Made by a program: the position numbers and the translations under genes. Of a stretch of DNA of 64,000 nucleotides, positions 18,147 through 26,933 are shown one piece after another (positions within the stretch are counted from its first letter, which is position 1; the number at the start of each line of letters is the position of its first letter). The stretch is from assembly GCA_947498155.1 (NCBI GenBank), contig CANMJD010000001.1, positions 310,001 through 374,000 on the forward strand, in the 5' to 3' direction. Under the pieces are notes generated by a model. That model did no database searches. It was not told the origin of the DNA and worked only from the letters and a program-made list of their open reading frames with translations. Origin of the DNA: an uncultured Pseudoruegeria sp. (GTDB taxonomy: Bacteria; Pseudomonadota; Alphaproteobacteria; Rhodobacterales; Rhodobacteraceae).

Positions 18147-19469
18147 TTACCGCGCCAGCACCAGATCCACCTTCAGCCCCCCCAATGCTTCGCTGTCGCC
18201 CAAGCGCAAAGCACCCCCATGGGCGCGGGCAATATCAAGCGCGATGGCAAGGCCCAGCCCGACACCGGAGCCGCGATCCTGATTACGTGCCGAATCAAGT
18301 CGGGCAAAGGGTTTAAGCGCGGTTTCACGATCCGATTCGGGAATGCCCGGACCATCATCTTCGATGGAGAATACAACGGCACGCTCACTAACGGTGACGC
18401 CAACCACGCATCTGGCACCATAGCGCACCGCGTTGCCAACCAGATTTTCCAAGGCCCGCTGAATTGCCACCGGCCGCATCAGCACCAACACGCCCTCTCC
18501 GTCGATCTGACCTGCCTCTACATCCTGCCCCCCCCGCTGGGCGTTCTCAATCACGCGGCGCACCAATCCTGCCGGATCGGTTAGTTCGGACTCTTCTGCT
18601 CCCTGCCCGCGCGCAAAGCTCAGGAAGGCATCCAGAAGCCGTTCCATATCGCGCACGTCCCGTTCAAGTGCAGCTACATCGTCGTCCGGCTCCATCATTG
18701 ACAGCCCCAGCTTCAGGCGCGTTAGGGGGGTGCGCAAATCATGGCTGACACCGGATAAGAGCAAGGTTCGTTGTTCGATCTGCCGTTCAATCCGGTTGCG
18801 CATATCCAAAAACGCCTGCCCCGCGGCGCGCACCTCTAATGCGCCAGAGGGGTGGTATTTCACCGGCTGCCCGCGCCCAAATGCCGCCGACGCATCCCCC
18901 AGACGTTTGATCGGACGCAACTGATTGCGCAGGAAAAGATAGGCGATGATCGTCATTAAAACAGCTGTCGCTACCGTCAGCACCAGCAGTTGATGCGGAT
19001 TAGAGGCCGTGACACGCCGCCTTGGAAAGCGCACCTCAACCGGGCCGTATCGTCCCCCCATGGAGAGATGCACGAAATTATCGTTGCTCCTCAGATCCAC
19101 CCCCTGCAAATTGGGCAAACTGTCATAAAAGATCTCCAATGCGGTTTTACCGGTCAAATCGTAAAAAACCCGTGAATCGCCGTCGATTTTTTGCCCGGGT
19201 ACAGTGATATCAATGCCCAAGGGCGCTTGGAAATCGCTGACCTCTGCCTGTGCGGATTGGGCATCCGGTGCTGCTTCAATCAGGTCATAGATATAGCCCA
19301 GCTCCACCACCACGGTCTGGCTCATCTGAGTGGTAACCCCCTCGAAATGGCGCTGCAAAAACACGATCGACACCACAAGCTGTAGCGTCACGATTGGCAG
19401 GATCAGGATCAGCGCCGCCCGCTGATACAATCCACGCGGCATATATTGTTTCAGCCAAGCAAAATTCAT
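18147..19469 (-). CDS. EnvZ-like sensor histidine kinase without a neighbouring response regulator
   Basis: Inner-membrane kinase of 440 residues. Transmembrane helix 1 is near residue 20 (ALILILPIVTLQLVVSIVFL) and a periplasmic domain of about 110 residues follows. Helix 2 (LLVLTVATAVLMTIIAYLFL), HAMP (RNQLRPIKRLGDASAAFGRG) and H box GVSHDLRTPLTRLKLGL come next, then a C-terminal ATPase with NAVRYG, DDGPGIP and GVGLGLAIALDI. It resembles the EnvZ subfamily. No response-regulator gene is adjacent: a tRNA lies downstream and a divergent hydrolase upstream. Its partner must be elsewhere, and the signal is unknown. Confidence 0.9.
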   Translation of the reverse strand: MNFAWLKQYMPRGLYQRAALILILPIVTLQLVVSIVFLQRHFEGVTTQMSQTVVVELGYIYDLIEAAPDAQSAQAEVSDFQAPLGIDITVPGQKIDGDSRVFYDLTGKTALEIFYDSLPNLQGVDLRSNDNFVHLSMGGRYGPVEVRFPRRRVTASNPHQLLVLTVATAVLMTIIAYLFLRNQLRPIKRLGDASAAFGRGQPVKYHPSGALEVRAAGQAFLDMRNRIERQIEQRTLLLSGVSHDLRTPLTRLKLGLSMMEPDDDVAALERDVRDMERLLDAFLSFARGQGAEESELTDPAGLVRRVIENAQRGGQDVEAGQIDGEGVLVLMRPVAIQRALENLVGNAVRYGARCVVGVTVSERAVVFSIEDDGPGIPESDRETALKPFARLDSARNQDRGSGVGLGLAIALDIARAHGGALRLGDSEALGGLKVDLVLAR

Positions 19470-19512
19470 GGCAATACCCTAGCTGTGCCCCTGATCAGAG
19501 GAAAGCCGCATA

Positions 19513-20418
19513 ATGACCCCTTTGGCTTTTGACCCGCCCATCGGTATTGCCGAGCGCCTGACCCCTTGGGTGGAGCGCGTTCTGGCCCCCAATGCCAGCC
19601 CGATGACCTTTCGTGGAACCAACAGTTATCTTTATGGACAGGACAGCCTGGCTCTGATCGATCCCGGTCCTGATTCTGCCCCCCATCGGCAGGCGTTGTT
19701 GGCGGCGATCAACGGACGACCCGTCACCGCCATTCTAGTGACCCACAGCCATCTGGATCATTCACCACTGGCCCGCCCCTTGGGTCAGGCGCTTGGCGTG
19801 CCGGTTTATGGTTTTGGTAACAGTAAGGCCGGACGCAGCGAGGTGATGCAGACCCTATCGCTGCCCGGCACCGAAGGGGGTGAAGGCGTTGACCATGATT
19901 TTACACCCGATATTCGCCTGTTCGATGGGGCGATCGTAACCGGCGACAACTGGTCCCTGACCGCCCTGCACACCCCGGGGCATTTTGGCAATCACTTGTG
20001 TTTTAGCGATGGTTTGCATTTGTTTAGCGGCGACCACGTCATGGGCTGGGCCAGCTCGCTGGTGTCGCCCCCCGACGGCGATCTCACACAATTCATGGCT
20101 TCCTGTCGTAACCTGTTGAACAGACCGGAATCGCAGTATTTCCCCGGCCATGGCGCGCCGATCAATGACCCTCAGGCCCGCCTGCGCTGGCTGATCGATC
20201 ATCGGCTGCAGCGTGAAAACCAGATTCTGCAGCAACTTCAAGCTGGCGTCACAAACGCCTATGAAATAACAGAAAACCTCTATTCGGATGTCCCCCGCGC
20301 GCTTCATCCTGCGGCCCTGCGGAATGTCTTTGCCCATCTGATCGATTTACACCAGCGCGGCCTTATCCACGCCCGGCCCAGCCTTGCTGTCACCGCAAAT
20401 TTTACCCCGGAGGGATAG
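19513..20418 (+). CDS. Metallo-beta-lactamase-fold hydrolase (LACTB2/glyoxalase-II-like)
   Basis: Protein of 301 residues with the complete dinuclear metal site: THSHLDHSPL, HTPGHFGNHL, FSGDHVMGW and PGHGAPI. A C-terminal region of about 70 residues is likely the winged-helix domain of the LACTB2-like branch. Substrate is unknown; members include nucleases and thioester hydrolases. It is divergent from the histidine kinase across about 40 bases, so they may share a promoter region. Confidence 0.88.
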   Translation: MTPLAFDPPIGIAERLTPWVERVLAPNASPMTFRGTNSYLYGQDSLALIDPGPDSAPHRQALLAAINGRPVTAILVTHSHLDHSPLARPLGQALGVPVYGFGNSKAGRSEVMQTLSLPGTEGGEGVDHDFTPDIRLFDGAIVTGDNWSLTALHTPGHFGNHLCFSDGLHLFSGDHVMGWASSLVSPPDGDLTQFMASCRNLLNRPESQYFPGHGAPINDPQARLRWLIDHRLQRENQILQQLQAGVTNAYEITENLYSDVPRALHPAALRNVFAHLIDLHQRGLIHARPSLAVTANFTPEG

Positions 20419-20505
20419 CGCCCCAACTTTTTTTCGTTTTTCACATTTTTTGTGTCAAATCCCTCTGGACGTCCCCAAAACCTCTCGCTATATCACCCCT
20501 CGTGT

Positions 20506-20580
20506 TCCGGCGTAGCTCAGCGGTAGAGCAGTTGACTGTTAATCAATTGGTCGTAGGTTCGATCCCTACCGCCGGAGCCA
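20506..20580 (+). tRNA. tRNA-Asn (GUU)
   Basis: A complete 75-nt cloverleaf with encoded CCA. The acceptor stem is TCCGGCG/CGCCGGA, the anticodon loop CTGTTAA reads GTT, and the T loop is TTCGATC. An intrinsic terminator follows. Confidence 0.97.
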
Positions 20581-20608
20581 AAATCTCTTTAAGAGATCAA
20601 TGAGTTAC

Positions 20609-20645
20609 AAGGGCGTCAGTCAATCTGGCGCCCTTCTCATTTTTT
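20609..20645 (+). terminator. Terminator of tRNA-Asn
   Basis: An 11-bp stem AAGGGCGTCAG / CTGGCGCCCTT with one mismatch and a five-base loop, followed after five bases by six T residues. Confidence 0.88.
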
Positions 20646-21049
20646 GCAGCCAGACATATGGCAGACATTGTGCAAGAGATGCGTCTCTACGTCTTAAGTT
20701 TCTGAAAGTTTGTATAGCGCCTCTTCAAAGCTTCTGTTTCTAAACAGACCAAGCATTCTTGATTACCTAGCAAACCTGGTTGTCGGAGACTTGAAGCGGA
20801 CATCTCTACCTATCTGTCAAAAAGCCCCCGCTCCAACTCTGTCACGCTAGATCTGAGCTTTCCGTCGCGCGCAACCATCTGAAATCATTATATTGTCACA
20901 GTGTTACCTGTGAAAACAGAAAAATGTTTCATGTGAATGTAAAACCTTGAATATGAACAAACATTGTAGGGCGGGATTGCGTGACAAACGTGACGTGAAC
21001 CTGGGTTCCTAAGGGTTTTGAATAGAGCTTTCACCCAACCAAGCGAGCT
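20646..21049. other. Non-coding, AT-richer gap with no recognisable gene
   Basis: About 400 bases with no open frame of note and no motif I can name. It lies between the tRNA-Asn terminator and a methyltransferase relic, so it may be the scar of an insertion downstream of the tRNA. I see no repeat of the tRNA 3' end here. Confidence 0.6.
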
Positions 21050-21600
21050 ATTTACTTATCGTCGCCGGTCAGCGGCTTGTATGCGGCATCGGGGATGTCA
21101 TCCTCCAGCATCTTAAGGTCGAACACCCCAAGCAGCGGATCTGCGCATCGAAGAAGCCAAGGGCAAGGCGGGGTTCACCATCTTGATCCAGAGCGCGACC
21201 TTAGTCAGCTGCACCGCCATCGGTTGCGGTTCACCCCGTGCAAGCAGGAGCGCACGACATCGCGAAGGGCAAGGCGGAAGTCGAACTGCGCGGATGTGCC
21301 CTCGGCCCGATGGTGAGCAAGGCGTGTGGCGATGCGGCGGGCGTGTAGTAGGAACCGGTGGTCTTGCGCTGGTTGGCCTTCTGCTCGGCCGCTTCGGAGG
21401 CGAAGCCGAGGGTCTTGCCGTCGTCACCTAGCTGGGGCTGCAGTTCGAGGAGGGATTCATAGATCGAGCCAAGTTCCTTCGTCTCTATCGCGCGTCAATT
21501 GACGGGGACCATGCCGGTTTTGTCTGAGAGCAACAAACGCATGTTTGGCGGCATCTTCTTGCGATGCAACCAGCGCAAGAGATATTTTCCAAAGTCATGC
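21050..21600 (-). pseudogene. Relic of an Eco57I/PglX-like N6-adenine DNA methyltransferase
   Basis: Reading the minus strand across frames gives consecutive pieces of a large class of restriction or BREX-type methyltransferase. The pieces are RLLLSDKTGMVPVN, a TGA stop, then ELGSIYESLLELQPQ, KTTGSYYTP, ARRIATRL-like RRIATRLAHHRAEG, MAVQLTKVALWIK, GFFDAQIRC and LGVFDLKMLEDDIPDAAYKP. In intact proteins these blocks occur in this order. Here the stretch after GSYYTP that should carry the DPACGSG cofactor site is deleted, and there are at least two frameshifts and one nonsense codon. It is inactive. Boundaries are approximate, and I cannot tell which defence system it came from. Confidence 0.72.
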
Positions 21601-21739
21601 CTGAGCAGTTGCTAACGAGACGATCTGTCGGGGTACGTATGCTTGTCTTATAAGGTAGCCAACTGCGACACCAATGATGCCGTTGTCTCGTCAATATTGA
21701 GCGCAGGCGTATTCGTTAGTCTCATGGATCAGGATGTCG

Positions 21740-21767
21740 CAAAGAAAAAGGGGCGCCGAAGCGCCCC
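21740..21767 (-). terminator. Intrinsic terminator downstream of nrdJ
   Basis: Perfect 7-bp stem GGGGCGC / GCGCCCC with a CGAA tetraloop; on the minus strand it is followed by TTTTTCTTT. Confidence 0.85.
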
Positions 21768-21867
21768 AGTTTAGCTGATCAGGCTCATCATTGATTACTG
21801 CCCGTTACATTTTTTGCCTGTGGCCTGATCCGCATCAAGGGCGAGCGCACCCGCCCCGATATACCTG

Positions 21868-24800
21868 TTAAGAGCAACCAGAAGTCCCTCCGCAGGTGTT
21901 ACATTTCATGCAAGTGCCATTCCGCACCAACGTGTAATTCCCGCAGTCGCCACAAGGATCGCCCTCATAGCCCTGCATTTTTGCTTTGGCACGGGCATCC
22001 ATCGTAATGGCCCCGCTGCTTAGTGCCGTCGACGCCTCGATATCAGCCGCCACATCCGGCACCAGTGTCTGCAGCGCTGCCACCGGATCACTTGCACCCT
22101 CTAGTGCCGTGCCGCCGATACCACCCTGTAATACCACCAGATCCTGTGGCACGCGTTTGCGCAAATAGCCGGTCGAGGAAATCTGTTTCAGTACTTCCAG
22201 CGAGCGCGAAGCGGCCGTTTCGCTGATCTCGGCCAGATTGGACACGCCCTCTTCTTCGCCCCGTCCGATATCATCAAAGGTCGCCCCTTGCGGTTTGACA
22301 TGGGCCAGATCGGTCCGATCCAGATAGGACACCGCCAGTTCACGGAAGATATAATCCAGAATGGAGGTGGCGTTTTTGATGCTGTCATTGCCCTGCACCA
22401 TGCCGGCGGGCTCGAATTTAGTGAAGGTGAAGGCGTCAACGAATTCCTCAAGCGGCACGCCGTATTGCAGACCAACCGACACCGCGATGGCGAAGTTGTT
22501 CATCATCGCCCGGAAACCGGCGCCCTCTTTGTGCATATCAATAAAGATTTCACCCAAAGAGCCGTCTTTATATTCACCGGTGCGCAGATAGACTTTGTGC
22601 CCGCCCACGATGGCCTTTTGTGTATAGCCCTTGCGGCGCTCGGGCATTTTTTCACGTTGGCTTTTGGCGACTTCCTTGATGACGATTTTCTCGATCACCT
22701 TTTCAGCCAGAACGACAGCTTTTTCCTGCACCGACCCCGTGGCAAGGATTTCTTCGGCTTCCTCGTCATCCTCAACCAACGCTGCAGCCAAGGGCTGGGA
22801 CAATTTGGAGCCGTCGCGATACAGCGCATTGGCCTTCACGCCGAGGCTCCAGGACAATTCATACGCCTCTTGGCAGTCCTCGATGGTGGCATCATTCGGC
22901 ATGTTGATGGTCTTGGAGATCGCGCCGGAGATAAAGCTCTGGGCCGCGGCCATCATGTAGATATGGCTATCAACACTCAGGAAACGCTTTCCTTTTTTGC
23001 CACAAGGGTTGGCGCAGTCAAAGATCGCGTAATGCTCTTCTTTCAGATGCGGTGCCCCTTCCAATGTCATGGTCCCGCAAACATGGTCATTGGCAGCGTC
23101 GATCTCTGCCTTGCTGAAACCAAGGTGGCGCAGCAGATCAAAGCTTGGATCATTTAGCTTGGCGGCCGGAATGCCCAGTGTTTTGGTGCAGAATTCTTCG
23201 CCCAAGGTCCATTGGTTGAACACAAAACGAATATCAAAAGCCGTTGGCAGCGCGGTTTCGATTTTCTTCAGCTCATCAGGACCAAAACCATGACCAATCA
23301 ACGACGTGCTGTTGATCACGGGCGCATTGCCAAGCGAGGCATGGCCAACAGCATGGGAAACGATCTCTTCGATCTGCGCAGATTTATACCCAAGCGTCTC
23401 AAGCGCGGCTGGAACAGAGCGGTTGATAATCTTGAAATACCCGCCACCGGCCAGCTTTTTGAATTTCACCAGCGCAAAATCAGGCTCAATCCCGGTGGTG
23501 TCGCAATCCATCACCAGACCGATCGTACCTGTTGGGGCAATAACCGTGGTCTGGGCGTTGCGATAGCCGTGCATCTCGCCTTGGGTCAGGGCTTTATCCC
23601 ATGTGCGTTTGGCGATCTCCACCAGTCGCGCATCGGGGCAATTGTCGTGATCCAAAGGCACCGGTTTCACCGCCAGTTCCTCGTAGCCATGGGTTTTGGT
23701 ATAGGCCGCCGCGCGGTGGTTACGCATGACCCGTAGCATGTGTTCGGCATTGCGGGCATAGCCATCAAAGGCCCCGAGTTCCGACGCGATTTCAGCGGAT
23801 GTCGCATAGGCTTCACCGGTCATGATCGCGGTCAGCGCCCCGCAAAGCGCACGGCCTTCGTCAGAGTCATAGGAATAGCCCATGTTCATCAGCAGACCGC
23901 CGATATTGGCATAACCCAGACCCAAGGTGCGGAAATCATAAGACAATTGCGCGATTTCCTTGGACGGGAACTGCGCCATAGTGACCGAAATTTCCAGCGT
24001 CAGCGTCCAGAGACGCGTGGCATGGATGTAGTCCTCAACTTGGAATTCGCCATCCTTGTAGAAAGTCAGCAGATTCATCGAGGCAAGGTTACAGGCCGTG
24101 TCATCAAGGAACATATATTCCGAGCACGGGTTAGAGCCGCGAATGGCCCCATCTTCGGGGCAGGTATGCCACGCGTTTACCGTGTCGTGGTACTGGATCC
24201 CCGGATCGGCACAGGCCCAAGCGGCATGGCCAACCTGTTCCCACAGATCACGGGCTTTGATGGTTTTGGCGACTTTACCGTCAGTACGGCGGATCAATTC
24301 CCAATCGGCGTCTTCCTTAACTGCCTTCAGGAAAGCATCGGTCACGCGGATAGAGTTATTGGAGTTCTGCCCCGACACCGAGGAATAGGCCTCTGAATCC
24401 CAGTCTGTGTTGTAAGTCGGGAATTCGATGCTGTCATAACCCTGCTTGGCATAATCCAGCACACGTTTGACATAAGTCTCGGGAATTGAAACCTTTTTGG
24501 CGGCTTTCACCGCAGCCTTCAGCGCGTCATTGACCTTGGGATCATAAGCGTCTTCGGCCTTGCCGTCCCATTTACCAATGGCGTCAAAAATCAGGTTCAG
24601 CTTCTCTTCGTGCATCTTGGAGCCCGCAACGATGCTCGCCACTTTCTGCTCTTCGATGACTTTCCAGTTGATGAATTCTTCGATGTCAGGATGGTCCGCA
24701 TCACAGATCACCATCTTGGCGGCACGACGGGTTGTACCACCGGATTTGATCGCGCCAGCCGCCCGATCACCGATTTTCAGAAAGCCCATCAGTCCAGAGG

Positions 24801-25551
24801 ATTTACCACCACCAGATAAGGTTTCGCCCTCGGCCCGCAGAGACGAAAAGTTCGTGCCGGTGCCGGAACCATATTTGAACAGCCGCGCTTCACGGACCCA
24901 AAGATCCATAATGCCACCTTCGCTGACCAGATCATCGGCAACCGACTGAATAAAACAGGCGTGGGGCTGGGGATGCTCATAAGAGGATTTGGATTTTGTC
25001 AGCTTGCCGGATTTATAGTCGACATAGTAATGCCCCTGCCCCGGCCCGTCGATGCCATAGGCCCAATGCAGGCCGGTGTTGAACCACTGCGGGGAATTGG
25101 GTGCTGCGCGTTGGGTCGCCAGCATATAGCGCATTTCGTCAAAATAGGTACGCGCATCTTCCTCGGTCGAGAAATAGCCGCCCTTCCAACCCCAATAGGC
25201 CCAAGCGCCAGCCAAACGGTCAAAAACCTGTTTGGCCGTTGTTTCGCCGCCATAACGCGCCTTTTCAGGCAGCTCGGCCAGTGCGGCCTCATCGGCGACA
25301 GAGCGCCAGAGGAATTCGGGAATTCCCTTTTCCTTGACTGTTTTCAGCCGCGCAGGAACGCCCGCCTTGCGGAAATATTTCTGGGCAATGACGTCAGAGG
25401 CTACCTGACTCCAAGTGCTGGGCACCTCTAGATCAGGCAGGCTGAAAACCACCGTCCCATCCGGGTTTTTGATCTCGGAAGAGGTTTTGATAAACGCCAG
25501 CGCCGCATAAGCGTCCTGACCGTTCTTTGTGAAACAACGTTCGATTTTCAT
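21868..25551 (-). CDS. nrdJ: Adenosylcobalamin-dependent (class II) ribonucleotide reductase
   Basis: Large class II ribonucleotide reductase of about 1227 residues that makes deoxyribonucleotides using coenzyme B12, independently of oxygen. The start is [21 protein letters not shown]; the ORF-track extension of 29 residues is spurious. Visible features are [22 protein letters not shown] with the active-site cysteine region, [16 protein letters not shown], and [28 protein letters not shown]-terminal extension ends in a cysteine cluster ([27 protein letters not shown]) that probably re-reduces the active site or binds zinc. It is monocistronic, with a terminator downstream and an NrdR-like box upstream. 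Together with the corrinoid methionine genes it shows reliance on cobalamin. Confidence 0.96.
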   Translation of the reverse strand: MKIERCFTKNGQDAYAALAFIKTSSEIKNPDGTVVFSLPDLEVPSTWSQVASDVIAQKYFRKAGVPARLKTVKEKGIPEFLWRSVADEAALAELPEKARYGGETTAKQVFDRLAGAWAYWGWKGGYFSTEEDARTYFDEMRYMLATQRAAPNSPQWFNTGLHWAYGIDGPGQGHYYVDYKSGKLTKSKSSYEHPQPHACFIQSVADDLVSEGGIMDLWVREARLFKYGSGTGTNFSSLRAEGETLSGGGKSSGLMGFLKIGDRAAGAIKSGGTTRRAAKMVICDADHPDIEEFINWKVIEEQKVASIVAGSKMHEEKLNLIFDAIGKWDGKAEDAYDPKVNDALKAAVKAAKKVSIPETYVKRVLDYAKQGYDSIEFPTYNTDWDSEAYSSVSGQNSNNSIRVTDAFLKAVKEDADWELIRRTDGKVAKTIKARDLWEQVGHAAWACADPGIQYHDTVNAWHTCPEDGAIRGSNPCSEYMFLDDTACNLASMNLLTFYKDGEFQVEDYIHATRLWTLTLEISVTMAQFPSKEIAQLSYDFRTLGLGYANIGGLLMNMGYSYDSDEGRALCGALTAIMTGEAYATSAEIASELGAFDGYARNAEHMLRVMRNHRAAAYTKTHGYEELAVKPVPLDHDNCPDARLVEIAKRTWDKALTQGEMHGYRNAQTTVIAPTGTIGLVMDCDTTGIEPDFALVKFKKLAGGGYFKIINRSVPAALETLGYKSAQIEEIVSHAVGHASLGNAPVINSTSLIGHGFGPDELKKIETALPTAFDIRFVFNQWTLGEEFCTKTLGIPAAKLNDPSFDLLRHLGFSKAEIDAANDHVCGTMTLEGAPHLKEEHYAIFDCANPCGKKGKRFLSVDSHIYMMAAAQSFISGAISKTINMPNDATIEDCQEAYELSWSLGVKANALYRDGSKLSQPLAAALVEDDEEAEEILATGSVQEKAVVLAEKVIEKIVIKEVAKSQREKMPERRKGYTQKAIVGGHKVYLRTGEYKDGSLGEIFIDMHKEGAGFRAMMNNFAIAVSVGLQYGVPLEEFVDAFTFTKFEPAGMVQGNDSIKNATSILDYIFRELAVSYLDRTDLAHVKPQGATFDDIGRGEEEGVSNLAEISETAASRSLEVLKQISSTGYLRKRVPQDLVVLQGGIGGTALEGASDPVAALQTLVPDVAADIEASTALSSGAITMDARAKAKMQGYEGDPCGDCGNYTLVRNGTCMKCNTCGGTSGCS

Positions 25552-25695
25552 GTCTGTCTGCCCCGTCGTGCAAAATGCTTGTTTGCGGTGAAAGACTTCT
25601 CCGTCCTTTTCCCGCACGCCCTGCCGATCCCCACGCAAAAGAAAAACCCTTCAGGCCGCTGACTTTGCGCCAACGTTCCCGCTCTTGAAGGCGGA

Positions 25696-25740
25696 ATGCA
25701 ATATCAAAGGTGCTCTTGCGGGTCACACTAAATGTAGTGG
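25696..25740 (-). promoter_or_regulatory. Putative NrdR box pair upstream of nrdJ
   Basis: ACACTAAATGTAGTGG at 25725-25740 contains the inverted repeat CACTA-AATG-TAGTG and agrees closely with the NrdR consensus ACACwATATATwGTGT. A weaker half-match (GCAATATC) lies about 30 bases closer to the gene at 25696-25711, near the two-box spacing known for this repressor. The tandem arrangement is inference; the first box is clear. Confidence 0.6.
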
Positions 25741-25969
25741 TCACCTATTCGGCCCCCACAACCTGACGTATGAGGCCCTAGTAGGTCAACGGATATTTTT
25801 GAATTATCCACCGGTTTTTTCGGTTGACCCAAGGCTAACTGACGATTGCAATTCCTTAAGCTGAATGATTCAGTTCAGAAACAGATCGGGTTTTTGTCTC
25901 GATGGATGAATTAAAAAGCCGGGCTAAATGCCCGACTGTCCTGCATTATTTAAATTAGACGATTAATGC

Positions 25970-26530
25970 CTATTGATAAACTCTTAAGGGGCTTGCCCAC
26001 GAATAGCTTGGAACGACATCTCCATATTCGTCTTGCGGTATTTTTCCGATTGACGAGGGGGAAAGATAGGCTCCATTTCCAGTTCCGGCCCAATGTGTCA
26101 CGGGAATGACACTCTGATGTGAATCAGTTTGCTGCCAACCATTCCAGAACACCGTGACTTCAAGATTGTTAACCATTGAGATGTTGACGAACAAAGTGCC
26201 GTTCCCATGAATGATTTCCTTGGGAAGCTCAACCAGCCCAACTTCTGGATTTGGGTAGGCTTCGCCAGCCCCCGCACGCGCAATAAAACGTCCGTCACTG
26301 CGAAATCCGATGTATGCCCCTGAACTTGTTCCGCCAAGCTCAAACAAAATGCCACCCAAAACTCCGTCCAATTCCACAAAATCCATGGCCAGCCCGATAG
26401 ATTGCGTTCTTTGGAAAACATCCGGTGATACATTTGCTGATTGGTTAAGTGTCAGAGTAGGCACCGAACCGGCTTCAGGATCTGGCGCTAATCCAGTGCC
26501 TTGCGCTGACAGAGAAGTACCAATAACCAT
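25970..26530 (-). CDS. Putative GTA/phage-type head-spike fibre protein
   Basis: Protein of 186 residues without a signal peptide. Its start overlaps by one base (TAATG) the stop of the gene before it, which resembles the GTA head-spike base protein. The sequence is beta-rich and reads like a tail- or spike-fibre or concanavalin-type domain (LFELGGTSSGAYIGFRSDGRFIARAG). I do not recognise it by sequence. The fibre role is inferred because in Rhodobacter capsulatus the spike base gene is followed by the spike fibre gene. Confidence 0.5.
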   Translation of the reverse strand: MVIGTSLSAQGTGLAPDPEAGSVPTLTLNQSANVSPDVFQRTQSIGLAMDFVELDGVLGGILFELGGTSSGAYIGFRSDGRFIARAGAGEAYPNPEVGLVELPKEIIHGNGTLFVNISMVNNLEVTVFWNGWQQTDSHQSVIPVTHWAGTGNGAYLSPSSIGKIPQDEYGDVVPSYSWASPLRVYQ

Positions 26531-26793
26531 TAGAATAGACCTCGGATATCCGTCGCTGTAGTACCTGTTGCCCAGACCTTACGAACCCGAAGCGGAAATA
26601 AAATCCCCGCTGCGATAAAGACCGAAGCGATGGCACCTTCAACGGTCGTAACCCGTACCATCCCAGACACCGAAACGTTCAGAGCCCGTGTCACATTGCC
26701 AAGTTCCGCAACATCATCCGGCGTGATGTCTTCGATATCTGTGGGAGGGCTTTCCAGGCCCAATGTGTGATCTTCGAATTTATCAATAGGCAT
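26530..26793 (-). CDS. GTA-like head-spike base protein (RCAP_Rcc01079 family)
   Basis: Small protein of 87 residues starting MPIDKFEDHTLGLESPP, with GGAGG five bases upstream of this ATG; the ORF-track start is TTG. It shows the family layout DKFxDxTxGLxSP, then ITPxDxxxLxxVTRAL, then ILFPLRVxKVxATGTTAT near the C-terminus. In R. capsulatus this family forms the base of the head spikes of gene transfer agent particles and is encoded away from the main GTA cluster. No other GTA structural gene is in the window. Confidence 0.75.
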   Translation of the reverse strand: MPIDKFEDHTLGLESPPTDIEDITPDDVAELGNVTRALNVSVSGMVRVTTVEGAIASVFIAAGILFPLRVRKVWATGTTATDIRGLF

Positions 26794-26881
26794 TCGAGCC
26801 TCCAATTACAGTTACAAGCGCGTGAAGCCGAACATTGGCAAAAAGAGTTAACCCTGCCTTGCGCCACCGTGCGCCCGAACC

Positions 26882-26907
26882 AAAAAGGCCGCCCCGAAGG
26901 GCGGCCT
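26882..26907 (-). terminator. Terminator downstream of lysS
   Basis: Perfect 9-bp stem AGGCCGCCC / GGGCGGCCT with a CGAA-type loop; the minus strand continues into TTTTT. Confidence 0.88.
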
Positions 26908-26933
26908 ATTGGATGCTCGGGATAATGCGGACC

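Noticed and set aside
21077-21431. Open frames on both strands in the scar region called as genes
   Set aside because: They are frame fragments across the methyltransferase relic; the meaningful reading needs frame changes on the minus strand.
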